The notes: generated from the letters alone by a model not told the origin. Shown: positions 34,151-43,251, counted from the first letter of the stretch. The stretch is 64,000 nucleotides of DNA from Hymenobacter mellowenesis (GCF_030581005.1 NZ_JAUQSX010000015.1:86634-150633), one strand, 5' to 3'. Numbers and translations: made by a program.

Positions 34151-34381
34151 ATGCGAATACCTGTGCTCAACACGCTGCGCTCCCGCCTGCCCCTGGTCGG
34201 GCTGGCTTTGCTGCTGGCCGCCGCTGCCGCCCAGGCCCAGCCCAGCTCGGGCGGGCCCGCCCCGGGCTCGCCCGCGGCAGACCCCACCGCCACCCCCCTC
34301 GACGGCGGGGCCAGCCTGCTGCTGGCCGGCGGCGTGGGCTATGCCCTCAAGCGCCTGCGCCAGCGCCGCCGCCTGGCTTGA
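34151..34381 (+). CDS. PID-CTERM-like small sorting-signal protein
   Basis: A 76-residue protein with a signal peptide (residues 1-30, ending in AQAQ), a short Pro/Gly/Ala linker, and a C-terminal tripartite signal: PLDGG (49-53), the hydrophobic stretch ASLLLAGGVGYALK, and a basic tail RLRQRRRLA. This is the layout of the PID-CTERM sorting domain known in Bacteroidota (P-I/L-D-G-G, a hydrophobic helix, K/R). Apart from the two signals almost nothing is left, so the mature product would be a tiny peptide. It lies between the histidine kinase and a T9SS protein. The start is supported by the signal peptide. The 215 bases before it hold no gene. Confidence 0.75.
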   Translation: MRIPVLNTLRSRLPLVGLALLLAAAAAQAQPSSGGPAPGSPAADPTATPLDGGASLLLAGGVGYALKRLRQRRRLA

Positions 34382-34416
34382 TAAAGCCCCGCTTAGCTTA
34401 ATAATTAGTCTCAACC

Positions 34417-37400
34417 ATGAAAAAAGTATTTATGACCTCATTGCTTTACCCGCGCATTACCCCTCGAGGCAACTGGCCGCTGGGAATGGCCACGCTGCTG
34501 GCCACGGCGTTGCCCCTGGCCGGCTGGGGCCAGAACTTTTCGGCTACCAGAACCGACTATGCCACCGGCCCCGCTTCTTTCGGTACTGCCGTAGTGGACG
34601 TGAACGGTGATGGCCGGCCCGACCTGATTTCGGCTAATGCCGGCAACTCAACGGTGAGCGTGCGCCTAGCCAGCGGGGCCGCCGGCGGCTTTGCCACCAC
34701 CAAAACCGATTTTGCTGCCGGCTCTGGCGCGCGCCTTATCGCTGTGGTCGACGTGAATGCCGACGGCCGACCTGACTTGATTACGAGTGATTTCGATGAT
34801 AGTGCGGTGAGCGTGCGCCTGGCCAGCGGGGCCGCCGGCAGCTTTTCCACTACCAGAACCAGCTACGCCAGTGGCAGTGGCACCTACGGTTTGAGTGTGG
34901 TAGACGTGAACGGCGACGGCCGCCCCGACCTGATTACGAGCAACTTCGGCAGCGGCACGGCGAGCGTGCGCCTGGCCAGCGGAGCGGCCGGTAGCTTCGA
35001 CGCCACTAAAACCGACTATGTTAGTGGCAACAGCCCGCGCAGCGTGTTGGCTGCTGACGTGAATGGCGATGGCCGCCCCGACCTGATTACCACCAACGAA
35101 GGGGATGGCACGGTGAGCGTGCGCCTGGCCAGCGGGGCCGCCGGTAGCTTCTCGGCTACAAAAACCGATTACGCCAGTGGCAGCAGCCCGCGCAGCGCGG
35201 TGGTAGCGGACGTGAATGCCGACGGCCGCCCCGACTTGGTGACGGTGAATAATGGCAGCAATACGGTGAGTGTGCGCCTGGCCAGCGGGGCGGCCGGCAG
35301 CTTCGACGCCACTAAAACCGATTACGCTACCGGCGCTGCGCCCAGTGGCGTGTCCGTGGTGGACGCGAACGTGGACGGTCGCCCTGACCTGGTGTCGGCC
35401 AACGACGGGGGCAGTACGGCGAGTGTGCGCCTGGCTAGCGGAGCGGCCGGCAGCTTTTCGGCCACCAAAGCCGATTTCGCCACCGACGGGGGGCCGACCT
35501 TCGTAACCCTGGTGGATGTGAGCGCCGATGGCTTGCTCGACTTGATTACGTCGAACTACGCCGGGAGTGTAAGCGTGCGCTTGAACAGCACGCCGCCCTC
35601 CGACCTGGTCATCAGCGCCCCGGGGCAGACCATTGCGGCCACCACCTACAATTCCATCACCGTGCTAAACGGCGGCAGCGGCACGCTCGCCGGCAACGTG
35701 ACCGTGAACAGCGCCTTGACCGTGCAAAGCGGTGGCACGCTCAATGACGGCTGCGCCATCATCAGCGGGCCGGGCACCTTCACGCTGGCCGCTGGCGGCA
35801 CGCTGGGCATCTGCTCGCCGCAAGGCATCTACGCCACCGGCACTACGGGTAGTGTGCAGGTAACGGGTGCGCGCTCGTTCAGCACCGACGCCAGCTACGT
35901 GTACAACGGCACCACCCCCCAGAGCACGGGCGACGCCCTGCCGGCCACCGTGCGCAACCTGACGACCACCAACAGCAGCGACGTGAGCTTGCTCAACTCG
36001 GTGAGTGTGACGCAGGTTCTCACCGTGGGCGGCAGCGGCAACATGCGGGTGTTTAGCAGCAAAACGCTGCTGTTGCCCAGCAACGCCAGCGGCACGGCCC
36101 TGGTCGTAAACCGGAGCACAGGCGTTGTGACGGTGCTGGCGGGCTCTTCGTTCACCATGCAGCGCTACATCGGCGCCAACACGGCCGGCAACGGCTACCG
36201 CCACTACAGCTCACCGGTGCAAGGCGAGACGCTGAACACGCTGGCCACTGCCGGCTACACGCCCGACTTCACGGGCGGAGCCAACTACAACGGCTCGGCC
36301 ACGCCGGGCACGACCACGCCGTTCCCCACCGTGTTCAGCTACGAGGAAAGCCGCACGGCCACGGCCGTGAACAACTACGCGCCCTTCGACAAAGGCTGGC
36401 GCGCGGCCGAAGCCGGCACCGAGGCAATGGCCGTGGGCCGCGGCTATTCGGTGAACGCGCCGGGCACGGCCTTGGTCGATTTCACTGGCACGCCCACGAC
36501 GGGCAACGTGACCCTGAACAACCTGGCCTACACCGGCGCCGACGGCGGCTGGCAGCTGCTGGGCAACCCCTATCCGGCCCCGCTGGATTGGAGCACCGTG
36601 CCTGCGACTAACCGCCCGAACATGAACGCGGCCCTGTACGTGTTCCAGAGCAGCGGCCCCTACACCGGCCAGTACCGCACCTACCTGCCCGCCCTCAACC
36701 AGGGCGACCCGCTGGTGCCGGCCGGCTCGGGCTTTTTCGTGCGTACCGCCGCCCAAGGCGTGGCCGGCTCACTGACGCTGACCAACACCAACCGCGTCAC
36801 AACTTTTGGCCCGCAGCCGGTGTTCGGCCGCAACGCCGCCGACCTGCGCCCGCAGGTGCAACTCACGCTGGGCAACGCCGCCGGCACCCTGGCCGACGAC
36901 CTGACCGTGTACGCCGACCCAGCCGCCACCATCGGCATGGATGCCGAATACGATGCAACCAAGTTGGCCAATAGCACCGGCCTGAACCTGTCGGCAGTAG
37001 CCGCCACGGGCGCGGAGCTGGCCATCGCCGGCCTGCCGGCACTCACGGCCGCCACCGTGCTGCCGCTGCGCCTGCAGGTACCGGCCACCGGCACCTACCA
37101 GCTGGCTGCCACCGTAGCCAACTTACCCGCCGGCCTCACAGCCTACCTGCGCGACCTGACCACCGGCACGCAAACCGCGCTGACATCCACGACGACGCTG
37201 AGCCTGACGGCCGGGCTGAACACGCGCTACGCCCTGGCCTTTGCCTCGGCCAATGCCCTGGCCGCCACGGCGGGTCTGAGCGCCGCCCAGGTGGCCGTGT
37301 TCCCCAACCCTGCCGCTCAGGGTGCGGGCGTGACGGTGACGTTGCCCGTAGCGGCCGGCCAACAGGCCACGGCCGAGGTGCGCGACGCTCTGGGCCGCGT

Positions 37401-37542
37401 GGTAGTAGCTGCCCGCGCCCTGCGCGTGAGCGGTGGCCAGGCCACGGGCGAGCTGGCTACGGCCGGCCTGGCCCCCGGCGTGTACGTGCTGCGCCTGACG
37501 GCTGGCCCCACCACCGTGAGCAAGCGCCTGGTGGTGGAATAA
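34417..37542 (+). CDS. VCBS/FG-GAP repeat surface protein with T9SS sorting domain
   Basis: A 1041-residue secreted protein. After a signal sequence (ending in GWGQ near residue 40), seven repeats of about 51 residues follow to residue ~390, each with DVNxDGRPDLIT (a calcium-binding loop) and SVRLASGAAG; this fits an FG-GAP/VCBS beta-propeller. The middle region (about 400-560) holds Ser/Thr/Gly-rich beta-repeats, then a domain with MQRYIGANTAGNGYRHYSSP and GWQLLGNPYPAPLDW that is common in large secreted Bacteroidota proteins. The end (VAVFPNPAAQGAGV... GVYVLRLTAG) is a type A T9SS sorting domain. It is likely an outer-surface adhesin or carbohydrate-binding protein. Confidence 0.9.
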   Translation: MKKVFMTSLLYPRITPRGNWPLGMATLLATALPLAGWGQNFSATRTDYATGPASFGTAVVDVNGDGRPDLISANAGNSTVSVRLASGAAGGFATTKTDFAAGSGARLIAVVDVNADGRPDLITSDFDDSAVSVRLASGAAGSFSTTRTSYASGSGTYGLSVVDVNGDGRPDLITSNFGSGTASVRLASGAAGSFDATKTDYVSGNSPRSVLAADVNGDGRPDLITTNEGDGTVSVRLASGAAGSFSATKTDYASGSSPRSAVVADVNADGRPDLVTVNNGSNTVSVRLASGAAGSFDATKTDYATGAAPSGVSVVDANVDGRPDLVSANDGGSTASVRLASGAAGSFSATKADFATDGGPTFVTLVDVSADGLLDLITSNYAGSVSVRLNSTPPSDLVISAPGQTIAATTYNSITVLNGGSGTLAGNVTVNSALTVQSGGTLNDGCAIISGPGTFTLAAGGTLGICSPQGIYATGTTGSVQVTGARSFSTDASYVYNGTTPQSTGDALPATVRNLTTTNSSDVSLLNSVSVTQVLTVGGSGNMRVFSSKTLLLPSNASGTALVVNRSTGVVTVLAGSSFTMQRYIGANTAGNGYRHYSSPVQGETLNTLATAGYTPDFTGGANYNGSATPGTTTPFPTVFSYEESRTATAVNNYAPFDKGWRAAEAGTEAMAVGRGYSVNAPGTALVDFTGTPTTGNVTLNNLAYTGADGGWQLLGNPYPAPLDWSTVPATNRPNMNAALYVFQSSGPYTGQYRTYLPALNQGDPLVPAGSGFFVRTAAQGVAGSLTLTNTNRVTTFGPQPVFGRNAADLRPQVQLTLGNAAGTLADDLTVYADPAATIGMDAEYDATKLANSTGLNLSAVAATGAELAIAGLPALTAATVLPLRLQVPATGTYQLAATVANLPAGLTAYLRDLTTGTQTALTSTTTLSLTAGLNTRYALAFASANALAATAGLSAAQVAVFPNPAAQGAGVTVTLPVAAGQQATAEVRDALGRVVVAARALRVSGGQATGELATAGLAPGVYVLRLTAGPTTVSKRLVVE
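34540..35590 (+). repeat. In-gene tandem repeats (about 153 bases per unit)
   Basis: Seven units within the VCBS gene share long identical DNA stretches around GTGCGCCTGGCCAGCGGGGC. The last unit diverges (SVRLNST). High identity between units suggests recent duplication or conversion. Confidence 0.8.
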
Positions 37543-37567
37543 GCTGGAATTGCCATCAGTAATGTTG

Positions 37568-37596
37568 AAAAGGCGGGCCGTTGGTCCGCCTTTTTT
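37568..37596 (+). terminator. Terminator of the VCBS protein gene
   Basis: AAAAGGCGG (37568-37576) pairs with CCGCCTTTT (37586-37594) followed by more T residues, 26 bases past the stop codon: a typical rho-independent terminator. Confidence 0.85.
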
Positions 37597-37626
37597 GCTG
37601 TTTGAGGGGTTTGAAAAGTCAATGAG

Positions 37627-37670
37627 TTTTCCTGTACGTCATCCTGAATGCAGAATGACGTACAGGAAAA
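37627..37670. repeat. Short REP-like palindrome (reduced copy 5)
   Basis: Arms 37627-37642 and 37655-37670 are perfect over 16 bases. The core CGTCATCCTGAATGCAGAAT keeps the GTCATCCTGA start of the larger palindromes but has lost the inner part. It lies between the VCBS gene and alaS. Confidence 0.75.
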
Positions 37671-37734
37671 CATCTCCTGATAGAATACTGGGCTCAGCGG
37701 GGCATAACTCCGCCGTGCATCGTGCTCAGAAAGC

Positions 37735-37742
37735 TACCTTTG
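37735..37742 (+). promoter_or_regulatory. Candidate -7 box upstream of alaS
   Basis: TACCTTTG matches TAnnTTTG exactly and lies 46 bases before the alaS ATG. No clear -33 TTTG is seen, so the call is weak. Confidence 0.35.
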
Positions 37743-37787
37743 TGCCATCCGTGGCCCCAACTGCGCGGGCCGTTTCGCTTTTTTCTT

Positions 37788-40469
37788 ATGTCACTCCCCA
37801 CCGCTTCCGCTATTCGCCAGCAGTTTCTTGATTTCTTCGCCAGCAAAGGCCACCACATCGTGCCCTCGGCCCCGATTGTGGTGAAGGACGACCCCACGCT
37901 GCTGTTCATCAACTCGGGCATGGCCCCGTTCAAAGACTATTTCCTGGGCAATAAGCCCGCGCCCTACAAGCGCATTGCCGATACTCAAAAGTGCCTGCGC
38001 GTGAGCGGCAAGCACAACGACTTGGAAGAAGTTGGCTACGACACCTACCACCACACCATGTTCGAAATGCTGGGCAACTGGTCGTTCGGTGACTACTTCA
38101 AGAAAGACGCCATTGCCTGGGCTTGGGAGCTGCTGACGGAGGTGTACAAGCTGGAAAAAGACCGGCTCTACGTTACCTATTTCGAGGGCGACCAGAAGGA
38201 CGGCACCGCCGCCGACACCGAAACCCAGGACCTGTGGCGCCAATACACAACCGACGACCGGATTTTGCCCGGTAATAAGAAGGACAACTTCTGGGAGATG
38301 GGCGACACCGGCCCCTGCGGCCCCTGCACCGAAATCCACATCGACCTGCGCTCCGAGGAAGAGCGCGCCGCCAAGCCCGGTCGCGAACTGGTGAATGCCG
38401 ACCACCCGCAGGTGGTAGAAATCTGGAACAACGTGTTCATGGAGTTCCAGCGCCTGGCCGATAAGTCCCTCATCAAGCTGCCCGAGCAGAGCGTGGACAC
38501 CGGCATGGGCTTCGAGCGCCTGATGATGGCCGTGTCGGGCGTGAAGTCGAACTACGACACCGACGTGTTTCAGCCGCTCATTCAGTTCATTGCCAAAGAA
38601 GTAGGAGTGGAGTACCACGGCACCGCGCCCGCCAAGGTGACGGACCAGCCCACCACGGAAAACGAGAAGACGGACATCGCCATCCGGGTTATCGCCGACC
38701 ACATCCGCACCATCGCCTTCACCATTGCCGACGGCCAGCTGCCCAGCAACGTGAAGGCTGGCTACGTCATCCGCCGCATCCTGCGCCGGGCCGTGCGCTA
38801 CGCGTTTTCGTCGCTCAACCAGAAGCAGCCTTTCCTGTATAAGCTGGTGCCCGTGCTGGCCGACCAGATGGCTGGCATCTTCCCCGAGCTGAAAGCCCAG
38901 ACGGCCTTCGTGCAGCGCGTAATTGAGGAAGAAGAAATTGCCTTCCTGAAAACGCTGGAAACTGGCCTGCGCCGGCTGGACGCGCTGGAGGAAAGCGCCC
39001 GCGCCAACGGCGGCGTGATTGATGGCAAAACTGCATTTGAGCTGTCCGATACCTTCGGCTTTCCGCTCGACCTCACGGCCCTTATCGCCCGCGAAAAGGG
39101 CCTGACGGTGGACGAAGAAGGCTTCAAAAAGGAGCTGGAGCAGCAGAAGAACCGCAGCCGCAATGCCCAGGAAACCGAGCAGAGCGACTGGGTGACCGTG
39201 ACTGAAACGGATACTCCCAACGTGTTTGTGGGTTACGACCAGGATGAGGCCACGGCCCGGCTGCTGCGCTACCGCAAAATCGACAAAAAGGGTAAAACCG
39301 AGTACCAGCTGGTGTTCGACCAAACTCCGTTCTACGCCGAAAGCGGCGGCCAGATTGGCGATACCGGCTACCTGGAATCGCCCCTGAGCAAGGTGCGCGT
39401 GATTGACACGAAGAAGGAAAACGACCTCATCATTCACACTACCCTGGACTTGCCGCAGGACTTGGATGCCGAGTTAACAGCCCGGCCCGATGCCGCCCGC
39501 CGCGCCCTCATCAAGAACAACCATACCGCCACGCACCTGCTGCAAGCCGCCCTGCGCGAAATCCTGGGCAGCCACGTGCAGCAGAAAGGCTCACTGGTGA
39601 ACGAGAAGCTGCTGCGCTTCGACTTCTCGCACTTCACCAAGGTGAGCGACGAGCAGCTGCGCGAGATTGAGCGCTTGGTGAACGAGCGCATCCGCCAGCA
39701 GATTCCGCTCGATGAGCGCCGCAACGTGCCCATTGCCGAGGCCAAGAACCTGGGCGCTATGGCCCTGTTTGGCGAGAAGTATGGTGACTTTGTGCGCGTC
39801 ATTACCTTCGACCGCAACTACTCGGTGGAGCTGTGCGGTGGCCTGCACGTGCAGAACACGGGCAGCATCGGCTACTTCAAAATCACAACCGAAAGCGCCG
39901 TTGGCGCAGGCGTGCGCCGCATCGAGGCCGTGACGGCCGGCGCCGCCGAAGCCTACGTGGACGCGCAGCTCGACCTGCTGGCCCAGGTGCGCGAGACGCT
40001 GGGTAACCCGCAGCACCTCATCACCAGCCTGGAGAAGCAGAACGAGGAGACTGCCGGTCTGCGCAAGCAGATAGAGTCTTTCGCTCAGCAAAGCATCAAC
40101 CAGCAGAAAGACCAGCTGGTAAGCCAGGTACGCGACCTGAACGGCGTGCGCTTCCTGGCTGCGCAAGTGCAGGCCAGCTCGGCCGAATCGTTGAAAACCC
40201 TGGCTTTCAACCTGCGCCAAGCGGTGCCGAATCTGGTGGCCGTGCTTGGTGCTGAAATCGATGGCAAGCCCCAGCTGGCGGTGATGCTGGACGATGAAAT
40301 TGCCAAAGCCGGCAAGCTCAACGCCAGCACGCTGGTGCGCGAGCTGGCCAAGGAAATCCAGGGCGGCGGCGGCGGGCAGCCGTTCTTCGCCACGGCCGGC
40401 GGCAAGAATGTGGCCGGCCTGGGCGCCGCTATTGCCAAGGCCGAGGCTGCGGTGACGGCCGCGCTGTAG
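37788..40469 (+). CDS. alaS: Alanyl-tRNA synthetase
   Basis: The 893-residue class II synthetase that charges tRNA-Ala. The ATG at 37788 gives the usual N-terminus, IRQQFLDFFASKGHHIVPSAPIV. Class II motifs lie in the first 250 residues (GMAPFKDYFLG, MLGNWSFGDYFKK, NVFMEFQRLAD...DTGMGFERLMM). The editing domain has the zinc ligands HTATH (near residue 580) and CGGLHV.NTG (near 680). The C-Ala domain at the end carries GGGGGQPFFATAGGKN. It is a housekeeping gene of normal length, with its own terminator. Confidence 0.98.
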   Translation: MSLPTASAIRQQFLDFFASKGHHIVPSAPIVVKDDPTLLFINSGMAPFKDYFLGNKPAPYKRIADTQKCLRVSGKHNDLEEVGYDTYHHTMFEMLGNWSFGDYFKKDAIAWAWELLTEVYKLEKDRLYVTYFEGDQKDGTAADTETQDLWRQYTTDDRILPGNKKDNFWEMGDTGPCGPCTEIHIDLRSEEERAAKPGRELVNADHPQVVEIWNNVFMEFQRLADKSLIKLPEQSVDTGMGFERLMMAVSGVKSNYDTDVFQPLIQFIAKEVGVEYHGTAPAKVTDQPTTENEKTDIAIRVIADHIRTIAFTIADGQLPSNVKAGYVIRRILRRAVRYAFSSLNQKQPFLYKLVPVLADQMAGIFPELKAQTAFVQRVIEEEEIAFLKTLETGLRRLDALEESARANGGVIDGKTAFELSDTFGFPLDLTALIAREKGLTVDEEGFKKELEQQKNRSRNAQETEQSDWVTVTETDTPNVFVGYDQDEATARLLRYRKIDKKGKTEYQLVFDQTPFYAESGGQIGDTGYLESPLSKVRVIDTKKENDLIIHTTLDLPQDLDAELTARPDAARRALIKNNHTATHLLQAALREILGSHVQQKGSLVNEKLLRFDFSHFTKVSDEQLREIERLVNERIRQQIPLDERRNVPIAEAKNLGAMALFGEKYGDFVRVITFDRNYSVELCGGLHVQNTGSIGYFKITTESAVGAGVRRIEAVTAGAAEAYVDAQLDLLAQVRETLGNPQHLITSLEKQNEETAGLRKQIESFAQQSINQQKDQLVSQVRDLNGVRFLAAQVQASSAESLKTLAFNLRQAVPNLVAVLGAEIDGKPQLAVMLDDEIAKAGKLNASTLVRELAKEIQGGGGGQPFFATAGGKNVAGLGAAIAKAEAAVTAAL

Positions 40470-40497
40470 GCGCGTATTGAGCTGAAGCTGACTATTG

Positions 40498-40540
40498 AAC
40501 GGGGCAGGGACGCAATACTTTGTGTTTCTGCCCCGTTTTT
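40498..40540 (+). terminator. Terminator of alaS
   Basis: AACGGGGCAG (40498-40507) and CTGCCCCGTT (40528-40537) are perfect 10-base arms, followed by a T-run, 28 bases after the alaS stop. Confidence 0.85.
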
Positions 40541-40649
40541 GTATGCAAGCACTACCAGCATCAATCAAAATTCACCATCTTTGAAGTAAAGTCTGCGGCC
40601 GTCGTTTTCCACATTCTAACGGTTTAGTATTGCACGGCTTTTCTACCAC

Positions 40650-41474
40650 ATGCTGAAGTTTTGGGGTGCCCTGCTGGCGCTGCCCGCTGCGTTGCTCGTG
40701 GCCTCGCCAGCCACTGCCCAAACAAAACCGGAGCCGGAGGCAGCCGTGGCGCCCCTGTCCAAAACCATCAAGTTCTACAGTGCCGACCATGGCCTGCTTC
40801 CCTCGGCCGAGGGCGCCAACTACCGGCTGGAAACCACTTACCGCGACAGCGTGGCGGGCACCGTGCGGATGTACGACGCGGCGGGCAAGCTGCAGCGCAT
40901 CACGGCCTACGGGCACGTGCGCCTGCAAATCCGCCACGGCGCCACCACCACCTGGTACGACACCGGCCAGCTTCACACCAAAGAAGGCTATCTGGCCAAC
41001 CAGCGGCACGGTGAGCTACTGGTGTACTACCCCGACGGGCGGCTGCGCCGCCGCGACCAGTTCAATAAGGGCACCCGCACGGCGGGCGAGTGCTTCGGGC
41101 CCGATGGCCAGCCCGTACCGTATTTCGAGTACCGCATCATGCCCGTCTACACCGAGGGCGATGGCAGCAACATGGCGGTGGTGCAGGCCATTCAGCGCCG
41201 AATAACCTACCCGCAGGCGGCTTTGCGGGCGGCGCTCAATGCCCGCATTTTTATCGGTTTCACCATCGACGCGCTGGGGCGGGTGGGGTCGGTGCACATC
41301 GAGAAAGAACCCCTGCCGGAGCAAATTGCGCCCAACCTGCGCGTAGCCTTTCAGGAGATTAAAAAATCCGCCCTCGATGCGGCCCGGCAGCTCAAGCCTT
41401 TCCACCCCGGGCAGCAGGATGGCCAGCCCATAGCGGTTTCCTACAACGTCCCCATCACCTTTCGCATCGAATAG
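40650..41474 (+). CDS. Secreted MORN-like/TonB-CTD family protein, paralogue 1
   Basis: A 274-residue exported protein. A signal peptide (to about residue 24, ATAQ) is followed by repeats of the YwqK/MORN-like kind, such as HGATTTWYDTGQLHTKEGY and HGELLVYYPDGRLRRRDQF, then a conserved motif GECFGPDGQPVPYFEY, and a TonB-type C-terminal domain (AAVVQAIQ..ITYP...ARIFIGFTIDALGRV ... QLKPFHPGQQDGQPIAV). Unlike true TonB it has no N-terminal membrane anchor or Pro-rich spacer; the signal looks cleavable, so it is probably periplasmic. Four related genes follow on the same strand. The function is unknown. Confidence 0.85.
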   Translation: MLKFWGALLALPAALLVASPATAQTKPEPEAAVAPLSKTIKFYSADHGLLPSAEGANYRLETTYRDSVAGTVRMYDAAGKLQRITAYGHVRLQIRHGATTTWYDTGQLHTKEGYLANQRHGELLVYYPDGRLRRRDQFNKGTRTAGECFGPDGQPVPYFEYRIMPVYTEGDGSNMAVVQAIQRRITYPQAALRAALNARIFIGFTIDALGRVGSVHIEKEPLPEQIAPNLRVAFQEIKKSALDAARQLKPFHPGQQDGQPIAVSYNVPITFRIE

Positions 41475-41526
41475 CTGCCCTGTTTAATGTCATTATAAAG
41501 CCGTGGCAACGCGGCAGTTGCCTTTC

Positions 41527-42294
41527 ATGAAATCAAGCTACTCTTTCCTGGTGCCGGCCGCTTTGCTGGCCCTGATTACTACCAACGCCCAGGCCCAGCA
41601 ATCGGCGGCCGGAGTGAAAACCGAGTACCTGGACTCGGCCGGCGTGGTGCTGCCCTCGGCCCAGAGCGCTGCCTACCGCCGCGAAACCGAGCACCTGGAT
41701 GCCGGCAAAGGCTTGGTGCGCATTTTTAGCCTGGAAGGCCGCCGTGAGAGCGTCCGGGAAGTGGAGTTCCAGAAAGGCGAGCCCGTGCCGAACGGGGCGT
41801 CGGAAAACTGGTATGAGAACGGCCAGCTCCGCAGCCACGAGGAGTATGTGCACGGCCAGCGGCTGGGCGAAATGCGGCTCTATTACCCCAATGGCCAACT
41901 CAAGCGGCGGGCCCACTACACCAGCTACTTCGTGTCGAGCGGCGAGTGCTTTGCGGCCGACGGCCAGCCGGTGCCGTTTTTTGAATACGAAAAGCTGCCC
42001 GTTTATCCGGCCGGCGATGGCGGCACCGCGGCCGTGGTGTACGCCATTCAGCGCGGGGTGAAGTACCCGAAGGACGCCCTGAAAGCCGGTAAATCCGGCC
42101 GCGTGTTTGTGAGCTTCAACGTGACGAAAACCGGTGAGGTGGCCGATATCAAGGTGGTGCAGGGCGTTTTTCCGTCGCTCGATGAGCAAGTGGTGCAGTC
42201 GGTACAGCGGCTCAAGCCGTTCATTCCCGGCCAGCAGGACGGCCAGCCCATTGCGGTGCCCTTCACCATTCCCGTCACATTTGCCATTGAGTAA
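41527..42294 (+). CDS. Secreted MORN-like/TonB-CTD family protein, paralogue 2
   Basis: A 255-residue paralogue with the same layout: a signal peptide ending in NAQAQ near residue 24, MORN-like repeats (NWYENGQLRSHEEYVHGQRLGEMRLYYPNGQLKRRAHY), the motif GECFAADGQPVPFFEYEKLPVY, and a TonB-type C-terminal domain with RVFVSFNVTKTGEVADIKVV and LKPFIPGQQDGQP. The ATG at 41527 is preferred over GTG 41503 because it begins the signal peptide. It follows paralogue 1 after 52 bases. Confidence 0.87.
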   Translation: MKSSYSFLVPAALLALITTNAQAQQSAAGVKTEYLDSAGVVLPSAQSAAYRRETEHLDAGKGLVRIFSLEGRRESVREVEFQKGEPVPNGASENWYENGQLRSHEEYVHGQRLGEMRLYYPNGQLKRRAHYTSYFVSSGECFAADGQPVPFFEYEKLPVYPAGDGGTAAVVYAIQRGVKYPKDALKAGKSGRVFVSFNVTKTGEVADIKVVQGVFPSLDEQVVQSVQRLKPFIPGQQDGQPIAVPFTIPVTFAIE

Positions 42295-42358
42295 TCAGGA
42301 ACCGGATTTCCGATTGAACTGATTTTTCTCCGCATCTGCTACTCCTAACGTTCTACCT

Positions 42359-43180
42359 ATGAAAATCTGCTTCCGCCTATTGCTCACGGCCGCCCTGCTG
42401 AACCGCGCCGCCGCCAGCCACGCCCAGGACCAGCCGGCCGCCCCACCTGCGCCGGCCGCGCGGCCCGTTGAAATCGTGTACCTCGACGCCAACCGCAACA
42501 AGTTGCCTTCGGAAGCCGGGGCCGTGGAGCGCACCGAAACCGCGTACCGCGACACGGTGAGCGGCACCCTGCGCACGTATTATCTGCCGTCGGGCAAGCT
42601 GAAGTCCTTTGTGCCGCTTGCCAGTGTGCGCCAGCACCTGCGCCACGGCACCGTGAGCGAGTATTACGGAAATGGCCAGCTGCGCTACCAGGCCACTTTT
42701 CGGGCCGGAAAAGTGGTGGGCGATTTGGTGACGCACTACCCCGACGGCCAGCTCAAGCGCCGCGAGCACCACCTGCCCGACCAGCCCGTGACGGGCGAAT
42801 GCTTCGGGCCCGACGGCCAGCCAGTGGCCTATTTTCCCTACGAGCAAATGCCCGTGTACTCGGAGGGCGCCGGCGACAACGCCGCCGTGGTGCGCGCCGT
42901 GATGATGAACACGCGCTACCCCGTGGAGGCCCTCAAGCAGCGGGTGTTTGGGGTGGTGAAGGTGAAATTTGTGGTAGGCCGCGATGGCCTCGTGCAGGAC
43001 ATAAAGCCCAACGAGCCCAAGCCCGGCGAGGTGCCGAAAAGCCTAACCCGAGCCTACCAATCGTTGCAGGAAGCGGCCATGAGCGCCGTGCGGCAGCTCA
43101 AGCCCTTCGCGCCGGGCCGGCAAGACGGCGAGCCGGTGGCCGTGTCGTTCACTGTGCCGGTCACGTTCCGCATCCAGTAG
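42359..43180 (+). CDS. Secreted MORN-like/TonB-CTD family protein, paralogue 3
   Basis: A 273-residue paralogue. A signal peptide (to about residue 22, SHAQ) precedes a Pro/Ala stretch, the conserved ETAYRDTVSGTLRTYYLPSGKL segment, MORN-like repeats (HGTVSEYYGNGQLRYQATF, GDLVTHYPDGQLKRREHH), GECFGPDGQPVAYFPYEQMPVY and the TonB-type C-terminal domain (VVKVKFVVGRDGLVQDIK ... LKPFAPGRQDGEPVAV). It follows paralogue 2 after 64 bases. Confidence 0.87.
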   Translation: MKICFRLLLTAALLNRAAASHAQDQPAAPPAPAARPVEIVYLDANRNKLPSEAGAVERTETAYRDTVSGTLRTYYLPSGKLKSFVPLASVRQHLRHGTVSEYYGNGQLRYQATFRAGKVVGDLVTHYPDGQLKRREHHLPDQPVTGECFGPDGQPVAYFPYEQMPVYSEGAGDNAAVVRAVMMNTRYPVEALKQRVFGVVKVKFVVGRDGLVQDIKPNEPKPGEVPKSLTRAYQSLQEAAMSAVRQLKPFAPGRQDGEPVAVSFTVPVTFRIQ

Positions 43181-43221
43181 CAGGGGGCAGGGGCGGGGCC
43201 GAAAAGAAGGCTGGCCGGCGA

Positions 43222-43251
43222 TTGGAAAATCCAAACATGTTGGCAACTTTG
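43222..43251 (+). promoter_or_regulatory. Candidate promoter upstream of 43290
   Basis: TTGG (43222-43225) and AACTTTG (43245-43251) are separated by 19 bases, close to the TTTG/TAnnTTTG layout, and lie 38 bases before the next start codon. If real, the gene at 43290 begins its own transcript inside the paralogue array. Confidence 0.45.

Noticed and set aside
34540..35590. Regular DNA repeats that could suggest a CRISPR array
   Set aside because: They are in frame, 153 bases apart and encode VCBS repeats; there are no short repeats with unrelated spacers and no cas genes.
37791..39437. 548-codon open frame opposite alaS
   Set aside because: Shadow of AlaRS; no family motifs and a biased His/Val composition.
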